A stretch of DNA of 64,000 bases from VHCN01 sp964589935 (GTDB lineage Bacteria > Verrucomicrobiota > Verrucomicrobiia > Limisphaerales > VHCN01). The notes beneath the pieces are model-generated. The model was not told where the DNA came from, ran no database searches, and saw only the letters and a list, made by a program, of their open reading frames with translations. The translations under genes were made by a program, and so were the position numbers. The stretch lies in the NCBI GenBank assembly GCA_964589935.1, contig CAZPVD010000007.1, positions 124,001 to 188,000 on the forward strand. The letters are read 5' to 3'. Positions 43,843 through 53,205 of this stretch are shown here, one piece after another (the first letter of the stretch is position 1; each line of letters opens with the position of its first letter).

Positions 43843-44523
43843 TCACGCTTCCGGCGTCACGCCGAGCACGACGTCGAACTTCGCCGTCAGCTCACCGATG
43901 CGCGAATTTTTCATCGGCGCAAAATCCACCGTGACCGCGGCACGCTGTTTCTCGTCCTTGATGCCGCGCCAGATTCCGTCCTTGTCATTGCCGGGATGGC
44001 CTTTGATGTAGCACTGCGTGGTAAGCAACTCCTTGTTGCTTTGCTTGATTTTGAAATGGATGTGCGGCGCGCGGCCCGGATACGGCACGGGCTTGATGGT
44101 GCGAAAAACATATTCGCCGGTCGAACCCGTGAGGAAGCGGCCGAAGCCTTGGAAGTTTGTGTCGCGCTTGGCGGCGTTGCCGGTCTTGGTGTGCAGATAT
44201 GCGCCGCCGTGATCGCACTGCCAGATTTCGACGAGCGCGTTGCGCACTGGCTCGCCACGCGCGTCGAGGATGCGCCCGCTCACCCACGAGACTTCACCGA
44301 CGGCAGGCGTGATGGAATTGTTGACGATGAGCAGGTCGTTGTCCGTGTCGAGCGGCAGCTTGTCGGGATAAAACGGCCCCTCGGTCTGGCGCGGCGTGCG
44401 GATGAGTTCTTCCGCGAATGCACCGGAGACGGTGAACAACGCCGCGCTAAAGGCAAGCCGGCGAAGAAAAATGCGGCGGCCGGAATCCCCGGCGAGAAAC
44501 GAAGCAGGCGGGTTGGTGTTCAT
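43843..44523 (-). CDS. Tat-exported intradiol ring-cleavage dioxygenase
   Basis: 226 residues. A twin-arginine-like leader (SGRRIFLRRLAFSAALF) implies export of a folded metalloprotein. The domain matches protocatechuate 3,4-dioxygenase/catechol 1,2-dioxygenase enzymes: EGPFYPDKLP, EIWQCDHGGAYL with iron ligand Tyr109, PYPGRAPHIHFKI with Tyr148, His154 and His156, the four expected non-haem Fe(III) ligands. It should cleave catechol-type rings, perhaps lignin-derived or extracellular. It precedes the exported dienelactone hydrolase gene on the same strand. Its start is only 45 bp from the divergent PL4 gene. Confidence 0.92.
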   Translation of the reverse strand: MNTNPPASFLAGDSGRRIFLRRLAFSAALFTVSGAFAEELIRTPRQTEGPFYPDKLPLDTDNDLLIVNNSITPAVGEVSWVSGRILDARGEPVRNALVEIWQCDHGGAYLHTKTGNAAKRDTNFQGFGRFLTGSTGEYVFRTIKPVPYPGRAPHIHFKIKQSNKELLTTQCYIKGHPGNDKDGIWRGIKDEKQRAAVTVDFAPMKNSRIGELTAKFDVVLGVTPEA

Positions 44524-44568
44524 ACGCGGATGAAACTCCGCCAGCGGTTTTTTGTTCCGCGAGAAACC

Positions 44569-46485
44569 ATGTCACAGTCAGTCATGGCGCGCTGTTCCAA
44601 CTCGGTCGGACTCATCGTTGCGTGTGTTGTAATTTGCGTCAAGGCATCCGCTGCCGAACCGGTGATTTTGACCGAGAATGAATCCGGCTTCACGCTCGCC
44701 AACAGCATCGTTACAGCGCGGGTGGGCAAACGCTCCGGCGATCTGGTTTCGCTGAAATACCACGACCTTGAACTGCTCGCGGGCGGCTCCGGCCATCCGT
44801 TTGCCTACTGGTCGCATTCACCGGGGCGCGGGTCCCGCAACGTGCAGTCCGTCACGATTGACCCGGCGAAAAACGACGGCGAACGCGCGGAAATTTCCGT
44901 GAAGGGCTTCTATCAAGGCACGCCGCTTGGCAGCGGCCCCGGCGGCAGCACCGCGTGCGACATCGAGATTCGCTATGCGCTCGGCCGCGGTGACAGTGGC
45001 ATCTACACGTATTCCATTTTCGAGCACAAGGCGGACTATCCGGCGACTTCGATTGGCGAGGCGCGCTTCGGTGCGAAGCTCAGCGGAGACGTTTTCGACT
45101 TCATGACGATTGACGCGAACCGCCGCAAAGTCATGCCCAAGCCGGAAGATTGGGATCAGGGCACACAGCTCAACATGAAGGAGGCGCGCCGCCTCAACAC
45201 CGGCATCTACAAAGGCCAAGTCGAGCACAAGTATGATTACTCGGCGGTGCAGTTCGACATCCCGGCGTTCGGCTGGTCGAGCACCGAGCACAAACTCGGC
45301 TTGTGGTTCATCAATCCGACCATCGAGTATCTCAGCGGCGGCGCGACAAAGGTCGAACTGACAGGCCACCTCGACAACAACGCCGGCGCTGCGCCGACGC
45401 TGCTGAATTACTGGCGCGGCAGCCACTATGGCGGCAGTTCGTGCGGCATCGCGCAGGGCGAGGCGTGGGCAAAAGTCATCGGGCCATTTCTGATTTACTG
45501 CAACGAAGCAAGTGGCAGCGGCGACTTGCACGACGTGCTTTGGAAAGACGGGCTCGCGAAAGCGGCGAAGGAATCCGCCGCGTGGCCGTATGACTGGGTC
45601 GCCGGTGTGGACTATCCATTGAAAAACCAGCGCGGTGCGGTGATCGGGCAAGTCGTGCTGCGCGATCCGATTGCGACGATGAGCAACCTGCTCGTCGGCC
45701 TCGCGCATCCCGATTACGCCGCGCGCGGCGGGCGATTCGGGCCATCCACGGTGGACTGGCAGCTCGATGCTAAGCATTACGAGTTTTGGACGCGCGCCGA
45801 TGCTCAGGGCCGCTTCACGATTCCCAAAGTCCGCCCCGGCACTTACACGCTGCACGCGATTGCGGATGGTATTCTCGGCGAGTTCACACTGACGAACGTC
45901 GCCGTTTCAGCGGGCGAAACCAAACTCCTCGGCGAACTCGCATGGAAGCCCGTGCGCTTCGGAAAGACGCTCTGGGAAATCGGCGTGCCCGACCGCACCG
46001 CGCGCGAGTTCCGGCACGGCGACCATTACTGGCAATGGGGCCTCTACAACGATTACGCGAAGGAATTCCCCGGCGACGTGAACTTCATCATCGGCAGGAG
46101 CGACTGGCGCAAGGACTGGAATTACTGCCAGTGCCCGCGCGCCGACCGGCCGGACGGCACGACGTGGACTGTCACGTTCGACCTGCCCGAAGCGCCGCGC
46201 GGCAAGGCCACGTTGCGCCTAGCGCTCGCCGCGACCAGCGCGCGCAGCATCGCGGTGACGGTCAACGACAAGCCCGCCGGCGCGGTCGAGCGGCTCATGG
46301 ACACCGCGACGATCCGGCGCGACGGCATTCGCGGTTTCTGGACGGAACGCGACGTGGCCTTCGATGCCGCGTTGATGAAGCCCGGCGCGAATCTCCTCAA
46401 GCTCACCATTCCGCCGGGCGGCGTGATGAGCGGCGTCGAATATGATTATCTGCGCTTGGAACTGGACCCGGACTCTGCGAAATAA
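44569..46485 (+). CDS. Polysaccharide lyase family 4 (rhamnogalacturonan lyase-like) protein
   Basis: 638 residues with a signal peptide (SVGLIVACVVICVKASAA). The N-terminal beta-supersandwich domain contains FGWSSTEHKLGLWFINPTIEYLSGG and LLNYWRGSHYGGS. A fibronectin-III-like middle domain (about 420-500: GQVVLRD, GRFTIPKVRPGTYTLHAIADG) and a C-terminal jelly-roll carbohydrate-binding domain (KTLWEIGVPDRTAREF, WTVTFDLPEAPRGKATLRLA) follow. This three-domain order is that of PL4 rhamnogalacturonan lyases, which split the pectin backbone by beta-elimination. The frame runs upstream to 43840, antisense to the dioxygenase; ATG 44569 (or 44584) fits the signal peptide. Confidence 0.88.
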   Translation: MSQSVMARCSNSVGLIVACVVICVKASAAEPVILTENESGFTLANSIVTARVGKRSGDLVSLKYHDLELLAGGSGHPFAYWSHSPGRGSRNVQSVTIDPAKNDGERAEISVKGFYQGTPLGSGPGGSTACDIEIRYALGRGDSGIYTYSIFEHKADYPATSIGEARFGAKLSGDVFDFMTIDANRRKVMPKPEDWDQGTQLNMKEARRLNTGIYKGQVEHKYDYSAVQFDIPAFGWSSTEHKLGLWFINPTIEYLSGGATKVELTGHLDNNAGAAPTLLNYWRGSHYGGSSCGIAQGEAWAKVIGPFLIYCNEASGSGDLHDVLWKDGLAKAAKESAAWPYDWVAGVDYPLKNQRGAVIGQVVLRDPIATMSNLLVGLAHPDYAARGGRFGPSTVDWQLDAKHYEFWTRADAQGRFTIPKVRPGTYTLHAIADGILGEFTLTNVAVSAGETKLLGELAWKPVRFGKTLWEIGVPDRTAREFRHGDHYWQWGLYNDYAKEFPGDVNFIIGRSDWRKDWNYCQCPRADRPDGTTWTVTFDLPEAPRGKATLRLALAATSARSIAVTVNDKPAGAVERLMDTATIRRDGIRGFWTERDVAFDAALMKPGANLLKLTIPPGGVMSGVEYDYLRLELDPDSAK

Positions 46486-46495
46486 ACTCTCCGTT

Positions 46496-47359
46496 ATGAA
46501 ACTCACAACGCTGTTCCTCACCGTTCCGCTTTTGGCCGCGTCCGTTTTCGCCGCCGACATTCCGGCTGAGATTCCGCTGTGGCCCAACGGCGCGCCCGGT
46601 TCCGAAGGCAAAACCGAAACGGAACTCGTCACCAAGTCCGCCAGCGGCGACATCACGAGCGTTGCGCGCGTCCACAATCCGAGCATCACCCCGTATCTGC
46701 CGCCGAAGGACAAGGCCACCGGCGCGGCGGTGCTCGTCATCCCCGGCGGCGGGCACCGCGTGCTCGCCATCGGGCACGAGGGCTACAACGTCGCCGAGGC
46801 ATTGAGGGAGCGCGGCATCGCGGCGTTCATTCTCAAGAACCGCCTCGCGAAGGAGCCGAACTCGACTTACACCATCGAAGGCCACGCGCTCGCGGACACG
46901 CAGCGCGCGATCCGGCTGATTCGGAGCCGCGCGGCGGAATGGGGCGTGGATCCGGCGCGCCTCGGCGTGATGGGCTTCAGCGCCGGCGGCGAACTCGCCT
47001 CGCTCGCGAGCCTGCGGTTCGACGCGCCCGGCGAGGCAAAGGACGACGTGGACAAGCAAAACGCCAAGCCCGCGTTTCAGGCGCTCATCTATCCGGGCCG
47101 TTCCGGCGACATCGTGCCGCGCAAGGATTCGCCGCCGGTTTTTCTCGCGTGCGGCTACGGTGATCGTCAGGACATTTCGGAGGGACTCGCGGAAGTTTAT
47201 CTGCGCTTCAAGAGGGCCGGCGTGCCCGCGGAGCTGCACATCTACGCCGGCGCGGGACACGGCTTCGGCGTGCGCGCGACAAACAAATCTCCCGCCGGCC
47301 AGTGGCTCGCGCGCTTCGAGGAATGGCTCGGTGACCGCGGGATGCTCGCGAAGAAGTGA
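46496..47359 (+). CDS. Exported alpha/beta hydrolase (esterase, BD-FAE-like)
   Basis: 287 residues with a signal peptide (LTTLFLTVPLLAASVFAAD). The oxyanion-hole segment is VIPGGGH, the nucleophile elbow is GFSAGGE, a late PPVFLACGYGDRQD gives the acid residue and GAGHGFGV the His. The order matches the BD-FAE/acetyl-xylan-esterase type of carbohydrate esterases. It starts 10 bp after the PL4 lyase gene, so the two are probably cotranscribed and may remove acetyl or feruloyl groups from pectin while the lyase cuts the backbone; this is inference. Confidence 0.88.
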   Translation: MKLTTLFLTVPLLAASVFAADIPAEIPLWPNGAPGSEGKTETELVTKSASGDITSVARVHNPSITPYLPPKDKATGAAVLVIPGGGHRVLAIGHEGYNVAEALRERGIAAFILKNRLAKEPNSTYTIEGHALADTQRAIRLIRSRAAEWGVDPARLGVMGFSAGGELASLASLRFDAPGEAKDDVDKQNAKPAFQALIYPGRSGDIVPRKDSPPVFLACGYGDRQDISEGLAEVYLRFKRAGVPAELHIYAGAGHGFGVRATNKSPAGQWLARFEEWLGDRGMLAKK

Positions 47360-47430
47360 CCCGCCTCGTTGTGAAGAAAACCCGGTCGTTGTCGTCTGTC
47401 CTCACTCGCGCCATTTGCGCTGACAGCCGC

Positions 47431-50067
47431 ATGAAGACCGACCACACCTCGAACTGCATTTTTGCCATCGCGCTCGCGCTTGCCGCGGGCATTTCCGCTG
47501 CGCCTGCCGCGGACAAACCGCTTGAATTTCCACCGCAGCCGCCCGTGCCGTATCTCACGCCGGCTGAGGAATTGAAAAAGTTCGTCTTTGCCGAGCCGGG
47601 TTACTCGCTCGAACTTGTCCTCGCCGAGCCGGACATCAAGGAGCCGGTCGTCGCCGTGTTCGACGGCAACGGGCGCATGTTCGTCGCCGAGATGCGCAGC
47701 TACATGCAGGACATTGACGGCTCCAACGAGCACACGAATACCGGCCGCGTCTCGCTGCACTGGTCGAGCAAGGGCGACGGCAAATTCGACCGGCACACCG
47801 TGTTCGTGGACAAGCTCAAGCTGCCGCGCATGATCCTGCCGCTCGGCCCCGGCGAGTTGCTCGTCAACGAAACCGACACGAACGACATCTGGCTCTACCG
47901 CGACACGGACGGCGACGGCGTGGCGGACAAAAAGGAGTTGTGGTTTGCCGGCGGCTCGCGCGGCGGCAATCTGGAACATCAGCAGAGCGGCCTCATCTGG
48001 GGCCTCGACAACTGGCTCTACCAGGCCGTGAACGCGATCCGCCTGCGTGCGCAGGGCACGAACATCGTGAAGGAATCCACCGCGCCGAACGGCGGACAGT
48101 GGGGCCTCGCGCAGGATGATTTCGGCAAGCCGTGGTTCGTGAACGCCGGCGGCGAACGCGGCCCGCTCAATTTTCAAACCCACATTGCCTACGGCGCCTT
48201 CAACGTGAAGGACCAGGTTTCATCGGATTACATGGAAGTGTGGCCGCTCGTTGGCCTCGCGGACGTGCAGGGCGGTTACAGCCGCTTCCGTCCAGCGGAC
48301 AAGACGCTGAACCATTTCACCGCGACGTGCGGCACGGAATTGTTTCGCGGCGACCGGCTGCCGGCTAATTTGCGCGGCGATCTGCTTTTCTCCGAGCCGG
48401 TGGGCCGCTTGATTCGCCGCACAAAAATTGACACGAAGGACGGCCTCACTTTTCTCCGCAACGCCTACGACAAGTCCGAGTTCATCCGTTCGACCGATCC
48501 CAATTTCCGCGTCGTGAACATGGCCAACGCGCCCGACGGCACGCTGTTCCTCGTGGACATGTATCGCGGCATCATCCAGGAAGGCAACTGGGTCCGCGAA
48601 GGCTCGTATCTCCGCAAGGTCGTGCAGCAATACTCGCTCGACAAAAACTTCGGCCGCGGCCGCATCTGGCGCCTCGCGCACAAGGATTTCACTCCCGGCC
48701 CGCAGCCAAAGATGAACGATGATAAGTCCGCGCAACTTGTCGCGCGCCTCGAACACCCGAACGGCTGGTGGCGCGACACCGCGCAGAAACTCCTCGTGCT
48801 GCGCGGCGACAAATCCGTCGCGCCTGCGCTGCGGCAGATGGCCGCGTCCAGCGCAAATCCGCTCGCGCGGCTGCACGCGCTGTGGACGCTCGAAGGTCTC
48901 GGCGAAGCAGATGCAGGCTTCGTCCGCGAGCGCATGAAGGACGCGCAGCCGGAGGTGCGCGCCGCGGCGATCCGCGTGAGCGAGACGCTCTTCAAGGCCG
49001 GCGACAAATCGTTCACAAATGATGTCGCTGCGCTCGTGAAGGATTCCGATGCGAACGTCGCGATGCAGGCGATGCTCACCGTGAATCTGCTGAAGTTCCC
49101 AGACGCGAAGTCGCTCACCAGTTCGCTCACGAACACCAACGCGCCGCGCGGCCTGCGGGAAATCGCGACGCAGATTTTGCTGCCGCCGACTTCGATTGCG
49201 AAGGAATTTTCCGCCGCCGAAAAGAAGCTGCTCACGCAAGGCGAGGCGATTTACAAGGAGCTGTGCTTCGCTTGCCACGGCCCCGACGGCAAGGGCATGC
49301 CCGTGGATGGCAAGCCGGGCCAGACGCTCGCGCCGCCATTTGCCGGGTCGAAGACCGTGCTCGGCCACCGCGACGGCATCATCAGTGTCGTGCTCAAGGG
49401 ACTCACCGGCCCCGTCAACGGCAGGATTTATGAGGCGCTCATGGTGCCGATGGAGAGCAACACCGACGAGTGGATCGCGGCGGCTGCATCATTCGTCCGG
49501 CACAACTTTGGCAATAACGCGTCGTTGATTGACCCAAAGGATGTCGCGCGCGTCCGCGCTGCGACAAAGCTGCACACCGAACCGTGGACGGTCGAAGAAC
49601 TGCACGCCGTGCTGCCACAGGCGCTCACCAACCGCAGCGCATGGAGGCTGACCGCGAGCCACAAGCAAGACGCGCTCGCGAACGCGATTGATGGCAAGCC
49701 CGACACGCGCTACGACACCGGCGCATCGCAGGTGCCCGGCATGTGGGTGCAGATCGAGTTGCCGCAGGAAGCGGCGATCTCCGGCGTTCAGCTCGACGCG
49801 GGGAAGTCCACGCGGGATTTCCCACGCGGCTACAAGGTTGAACTTTCCACGGACGGCAAGGAATGGGGCAAGCCCGTGGCGACCGGTCAGGGTAATTCCG
49901 CGCTGACGGAAATCACTTTCCCGCCCGCGAAAGCAAAGTTCATCCGCATCACGCAGACAGGTTCGGTCGCCGGTCTGTTCTGGTCCATCCACGAGCTGAA
50001 CGTCTTCGAGCCGGGCAAGCCTGTCGAACCGTCCAAGACCGCGAAGAAGAAGAGCGAGTTCGAGTGA
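47431..50067 (+). CDS. PVC-type haem-binding beta-propeller protein
   Basis: 878 residues with a signal peptide (IFAIALALAAGISAAPA). An N-terminal beta-propeller dehydrogenase-like domain is at about 40-430 (AVFDGNGRMFVAEMRSYMQDIDG, FLVDMYRGIIQEGNW). HEAT-like helices are at about 440-580. A cytochrome c segment has the CxxCH haem site C612-F-A-C615-H616 in LCFACHGPDGKG. A C-terminal discoidin/F5-8C-like domain is at about 740-860. This architecture is characteristic of Planctomycetes and Verrucomicrobia; it is thought to oxidise sugars with electron transfer through the haem, though unproven. It follows the esterase gene by 71 bp. Confidence 0.92.
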   Translation: MKTDHTSNCIFAIALALAAGISAAPAADKPLEFPPQPPVPYLTPAEELKKFVFAEPGYSLELVLAEPDIKEPVVAVFDGNGRMFVAEMRSYMQDIDGSNEHTNTGRVSLHWSSKGDGKFDRHTVFVDKLKLPRMILPLGPGELLVNETDTNDIWLYRDTDGDGVADKKELWFAGGSRGGNLEHQQSGLIWGLDNWLYQAVNAIRLRAQGTNIVKESTAPNGGQWGLAQDDFGKPWFVNAGGERGPLNFQTHIAYGAFNVKDQVSSDYMEVWPLVGLADVQGGYSRFRPADKTLNHFTATCGTELFRGDRLPANLRGDLLFSEPVGRLIRRTKIDTKDGLTFLRNAYDKSEFIRSTDPNFRVVNMANAPDGTLFLVDMYRGIIQEGNWVREGSYLRKVVQQYSLDKNFGRGRIWRLAHKDFTPGPQPKMNDDKSAQLVARLEHPNGWWRDTAQKLLVLRGDKSVAPALRQMAASSANPLARLHALWTLEGLGEADAGFVRERMKDAQPEVRAAAIRVSETLFKAGDKSFTNDVAALVKDSDANVAMQAMLTVNLLKFPDAKSLTSSLTNTNAPRGLREIATQILLPPTSIAKEFSAAEKKLLTQGEAIYKELCFACHGPDGKGMPVDGKPGQTLAPPFAGSKTVLGHRDGIISVVLKGLTGPVNGRIYEALMVPMESNTDEWIAAAASFVRHNFGNNASLIDPKDVARVRAATKLHTEPWTVEELHAVLPQALTNRSAWRLTASHKQDALANAIDGKPDTRYDTGASQVPGMWVQIELPQEAAISGVQLDAGKSTRDFPRGYKVELSTDGKEWGKPVATGQGNSALTEITFPPAKAKFIRITQTGSVAGLFWSIHELNVFEPGKPVEPSKTAKKKSEFE

Positions 50068-50093
50068 GGCAAGCGTTGCGCCGTGGAAAAATG

Positions 50094-50121
50094 TTGAAAA
50101 CAACCGCCGCCGCTCTAGTCT
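50094..50121 (+). promoter_or_regulatory. Putative promoter of tRNA-Pro
   Basis: TTGAAA at 50094-50099 and TAGTCT at 50116-50121 with a 16-bp spacer, about 36 bp before the tRNA 5' end. This fits a housekeeping sigma-factor promoter; the match is by eye. Confidence 0.45.
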
Positions 50122-50156
50122 GGCGCCCCTTTGCCCGTGAACGCGGGCCTTTCGGT

Positions 50157-50233
<77 letters not shown>

Positions 50234-50246
50234 TCTTGGATTTCCC

Positions 50247-51758
50247 TCACTTTTTCGTGCGCTTCGCTTCCATCGCCGCGTTGTCCGCGGCGACTTCGGC
50301 GGGCGACGCGGCTTGCGGCCAGACCCAGTCGCGCGCACTCGTCCAAGTTGAAGATGTAACTCCAAGCACACCGGTGTCGCCGCCGTTGTCCACGCCGTCC
50401 TCGCCGACGGAATAAAGCAGAAACGTGCCGTCCGATTGCAGGCGATAGCGGAGCGGTTTGCCATCCATGAAGTCAATCGGCGCAGCGGGCAAAAACTCCG
50501 GCACGAGCGCGGCGAGGTCGGCGGGGAATTTGCCGTGGCGCAACTTGTGCCGGTGCAGCGCGATGGCGGTGATGACGATCTGCCGCTGCGTCTCGGCGCG
50601 GCCAAGTTTGTTCATCACGTTCAAAGATGCCTCTGCGATCAGTCTGGAGACGATGAACTTGTCCTTCGGTTGTCCGAGGCGTTTTTCGGCTGCGTCGAAG
50701 TGTGCTTTTGCGGGGATGATGGAATTGCTCGCAGCCAAAATGCGCAGGGCTTCAAGCCACGCCTCACCAGATTGCAGGTAGAAGATTTCATCCGGATAGG
50801 AGTTCCAAAGCGGCCAAGCCAGCAAGTTGTAAAGGTCGGAACAATGTTTGCCGATCTTCTCAGGTTCTTCAGCGATGCCTTTGAAAAAATCTTCAAAAAC
50901 ACCTGTTGAAGAACCGCTGGACACACCACCCAGATCATTGAGAGACCGAATGTTCATTCGGCCCTCACGAAAGTAGTCGCCGCCAACAGCCCGCTCCATT
51001 TCTGCGGCGCGTGTCATGGCCTGAAGAAATTCCACGCCCTGCCACGCGGCCTGCAATTCGGCGAGTTGCGGCTCGCTCCAGCGCGGATATTCGAGCGCCT
51101 CCCACGTTGTTGATACTGCAATCGCGCCAATGGCGATGTGGACGAGTTGCGAAATGAGCAGCGGCTCGTTGGTGCCGCGCTGCGCGAACTTCACCGCGTC
51201 AAGCAGGTTTGTGAAGGCTTCATCCGGGCGCTGCTGGTGCAAATCAACCAATGCCGCGAAATTAAGCGCCTGAGCGGCGGATTTTTGCGGGGCGAGATGC
51301 GGCAGGAGCATCGCGAAGCCCCTGTTGAAATCGAGCTGGTGCATGAACGCCGGACGTTCGAGCGCGGCGTGCATTTCGGCGAGCAACGCGCGGTTGTTAT
51401 CAACGTAGGCGGTGACGAACGGCCAAAGGTCGGATTCCTTTTCGTTCGGCAACTGCTCCTGCCGCCACGCGACACGCGCGCGGCCCGGCGCGACGACTTT
51501 CATCCGCGCCGGCAGCAGGTTTCCATCCATCGAAGTCAGCGCATGGGCTGCATGTAGAAAATCGGCGGCTCCGTTTGATCCGCTGGTGGGAATCGCCGGT
51601 GCATTCTCCGCGATGGCAAGCTTCTCGCCCTTCGCGATGAGTTGCTGCTTCACGTAGGCGAGATGCGCCTTGCCGCGCTCGTGCGCGAGCCACAGCGCAC
51701 AGATGCCCAACAGCGCGAGCACGCCGAGCCAGAGCAGCGCCTTGACGGTGAATTTCAT
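50247..51758 (-). CDS. Membrane-anchored hypothetical protein, verrucomicrobial type
   Basis: 503 residues. A single N-terminal hydrophobic helix (ALLWLGVLALLGICALWLA) is followed by a long mainly helical region. Near the end, PIDFMDGKPLRYRLQSDGTFLLYSVGEDGVDNGGD is the type-II-secretion/pseudopilin-like C-terminal motif seen in many PVC hypothetical proteins. It is probably anchored in the inner membrane with the bulk outside. The UDG gene lies 16 bp upstream on the same strand. No enzymatic motif seen. Confidence 0.8.
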   Translation of the reverse strand: MKFTVKALLWLGVLALLGICALWLAHERGKAHLAYVKQQLIAKGEKLAIAENAPAIPTSGSNGAADFLHAAHALTSMDGNLLPARMKVVAPGRARVAWRQEQLPNEKESDLWPFVTAYVDNNRALLAEMHAALERPAFMHQLDFNRGFAMLLPHLAPQKSAAQALNFAALVDLHQQRPDEAFTNLLDAVKFAQRGTNEPLLISQLVHIAIGAIAVSTTWEALEYPRWSEPQLAELQAAWQGVEFLQAMTRAAEMERAVGGDYFREGRMNIRSLNDLGGVSSGSSTGVFEDFFKGIAEEPEKIGKHCSDLYNLLAWPLWNSYPDEIFYLQSGEAWLEALRILAASNSIIPAKAHFDAAEKRLGQPKDKFIVSRLIAEASLNVMNKLGRAETQRQIVITAIALHRHKLRHGKFPADLAALVPEFLPAAPIDFMDGKPLRYRLQSDGTFLLYSVGEDGVDNGGDTGVLGVTSSTWTSARDWVWPQAASPAEVAADNAAMEAKRTKK

Positions 51759-51774
51759 GCGTCGTCCGTTCTCG

Positions 51775-52683
51775 TCAACGCGGCAGGAAATAATTGCGCT
51801 GCTTCTCGCTGATGGGCATTTCGAGTTTCGTCATCACGGCGAGCATGTCCTCCCAGACCTTGCGCTTCTCGGCGAGGGCCTGGTTGCGCAACAGATACGC
51901 GGGATGAAACGTCGGCATGAGCGGCGTGCCGCGGAAGCTCTGCCAGTTGCCGCGCAGTCGCGTGATGCCCGCGGTCTTGCCGAGCAGGCCCTCGACCGCC
52001 GTCGCGCCGAGCGCAACCATCACGCGCGGGCGGATGATCTCGATCTGCTCCAGCAGCCACGGGATGCACGTCTGCATTTCCTCGGGCGTGGGCTTGCGGT
52101 TGCCGCTCGATCCAATGGGCATGTCGGGCCGGCATTTGAGGATGTTCGCGATGTAAACGGTGTCGCGCGAAAGTCCCATCGTCTGGATGATTTTGGTGAG
52201 CAACTGACCCGCCGCGCCGACAAACGGCTCGCCCTGCCTGTCCTCGTCCGCGCCCGGCGCCTCGCCGACAAACATCAGCTCGGCATTCGCACTGCCGACG
52301 CCGAACACGACCTGCGTGCGCGATGAAACGAGGTGCGGGCAGCGCGTGCAAACCAGAGCGCGTTCGCGCAACGCGGCGAGCGCCGTGGTTTTTTCCGCCG
52401 ACGACAAACCCGTAGCGCTCCTCGGGGAAGAAGTTTCAGGCTTCGCATCGGACGCAGCTTGAATGGCCGGAGCAGGCGCAGAAACAGCCGTTTGCTTTGC
52501 TTGAGGGATTACAACAGGCCCGGTCTGCGAGAAGGCGGGCTGCCGTGCTGTGCTGTGCGGCACCGGCGCGGCGAGGGCGGCGAGCGTGGCGCGGTCCACG
52601 TTCACGTGGCGCGCGCCCGCGGACTTCATCGCTTCGAGCTGTTGAATCGTGGCGTCGAGAAGCTGCGTGTAGGCGTCCGGCAT
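51775..52683 (-). CDS. Uracil-DNA glycosylase, family 4 (Fe-S) type
   Basis: About 302 residues. After a roughly 100-residue variable, Ala/Pro-rich N-terminal region, the glycosylase domain begins near VCTRCPHL (Cys pair for the 4Fe-4S cluster). Motif A is VGEAPGADEDRQGEPFVGAAG, followed by NILKCRPD and QTCIPWL with the remaining Cys ligands, VALGATAVEGLLG and motif B TFHPAYLLRN. It removes uracil from DNA in base-excision repair. The start MPDAYTQLLD at 52683 is preferred over a start 9 codons upstream. Confidence 0.93.
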   Translation of the reverse strand: MPDAYTQLLDATIQQLEAMKSAGARHVNVDRATLAALAAPVPHSTARQPAFSQTGPVVIPQAKQTAVSAPAPAIQAASDAKPETSSPRSATGLSSAEKTTALAALRERALVCTRCPHLVSSRTQVVFGVGSANAELMFVGEAPGADEDRQGEPFVGAAGQLLTKIIQTMGLSRDTVYIANILKCRPDMPIGSSGNRKPTPEEMQTCIPWLLEQIEIIRPRVMVALGATAVEGLLGKTAGITRLRGNWQSFRGTPLMPTFHPAYLLRNQALAEKRKVWEDMLAVMTKLEMPISEKQRNYFLPR

Positions 52684-52810
52684 GGACGGAGTTTCAGGTT
52701 CGAGGTCCAAAGTTCAAGGTTCAATGTCGGCAGGCGCCGGGGCGAGGAGGATTGTTTGCCTTCCAAAATTTGAACTTTGAACTTTTGGCCTTGAACCGCA
52801 AATTCTTCGC

Positions 52811-53104
52811 ATGAACCGCCACTGCCACAAGTGCGGATGGGAATGGACGCTCGCGGTCATGCCGGGCCGCAGCGAGACGTGCCACCAGTGCGGCGCGGAT
52901 TTACGCGTGTGCCTCAACTGCGCCCACTACGACGTGCGCGCGGCGCACCAGTGCCGCGAGCGCCGGGCCGAGCCGGTGATGGAGAAACACATGGCGAACT
53001 TCTGCGAGTGGTTCGACTTCATCCGGCGCGACTGGAAGGGCGCGGCAGCGGACGCCCGAGAGGCGAAGGCGCGCGACCAGTTGAAGAAACTGTTCGGCGA
53101 CTGA
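52811..53104 (+). CDS. Small cysteine-rich zinc-ribbon protein
   Basis: 97 residues. Pairs CHKCG, CHQCG and CLNC, plus further Cys/His residues (HQCRERR, FCEWFDF), suggest one or two bound zinc ions. The C-terminal third is charged and helical (ARDQLKKLFG). It is divergent from the UDG gene across 127 bp. Small proteins of this form may bind nucleic acid or act as adaptors; no known function. Confidence 0.7.
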   Translation: MNRHCHKCGWEWTLAVMPGRSETCHQCGADLRVCLNCAHYDVRAAHQCRERRAEPVMEKHMANFCEWFDFIRRDWKGAAADAREAKARDQLKKLFGD

Positions 53105-53171
53105 ACGCGCCGCGCCGTTTAATCCGTAAAACAAGCCGGCGTAATAGCGTAAAGTTTTTTGAACAATTCGG

Positions 53172-53199
53172 TTGACGGCCCGTCGAAGTGCTGTAGAAA
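53172..53199 (+). promoter_or_regulatory. Putative promoter of candidate ncRNA
   Basis: TTGACG (53172-53177) and TAGAAA (53194-53199) with a 16-bp spacer form a good sigma-70-like match in otherwise non-coding sequence. Transcription would begin near 53206 and run into the terminator at 53343-53390. Confidence 0.5.
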
Positions 53200-53205
53200 T
53201 TAAGC

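Noticed and set aside
43840..44568. N-terminal 243 residues of the PL4 frame
   Set aside because: They are antisense to the intradiol dioxygenase; the signal peptide for the lyase begins after 44569.
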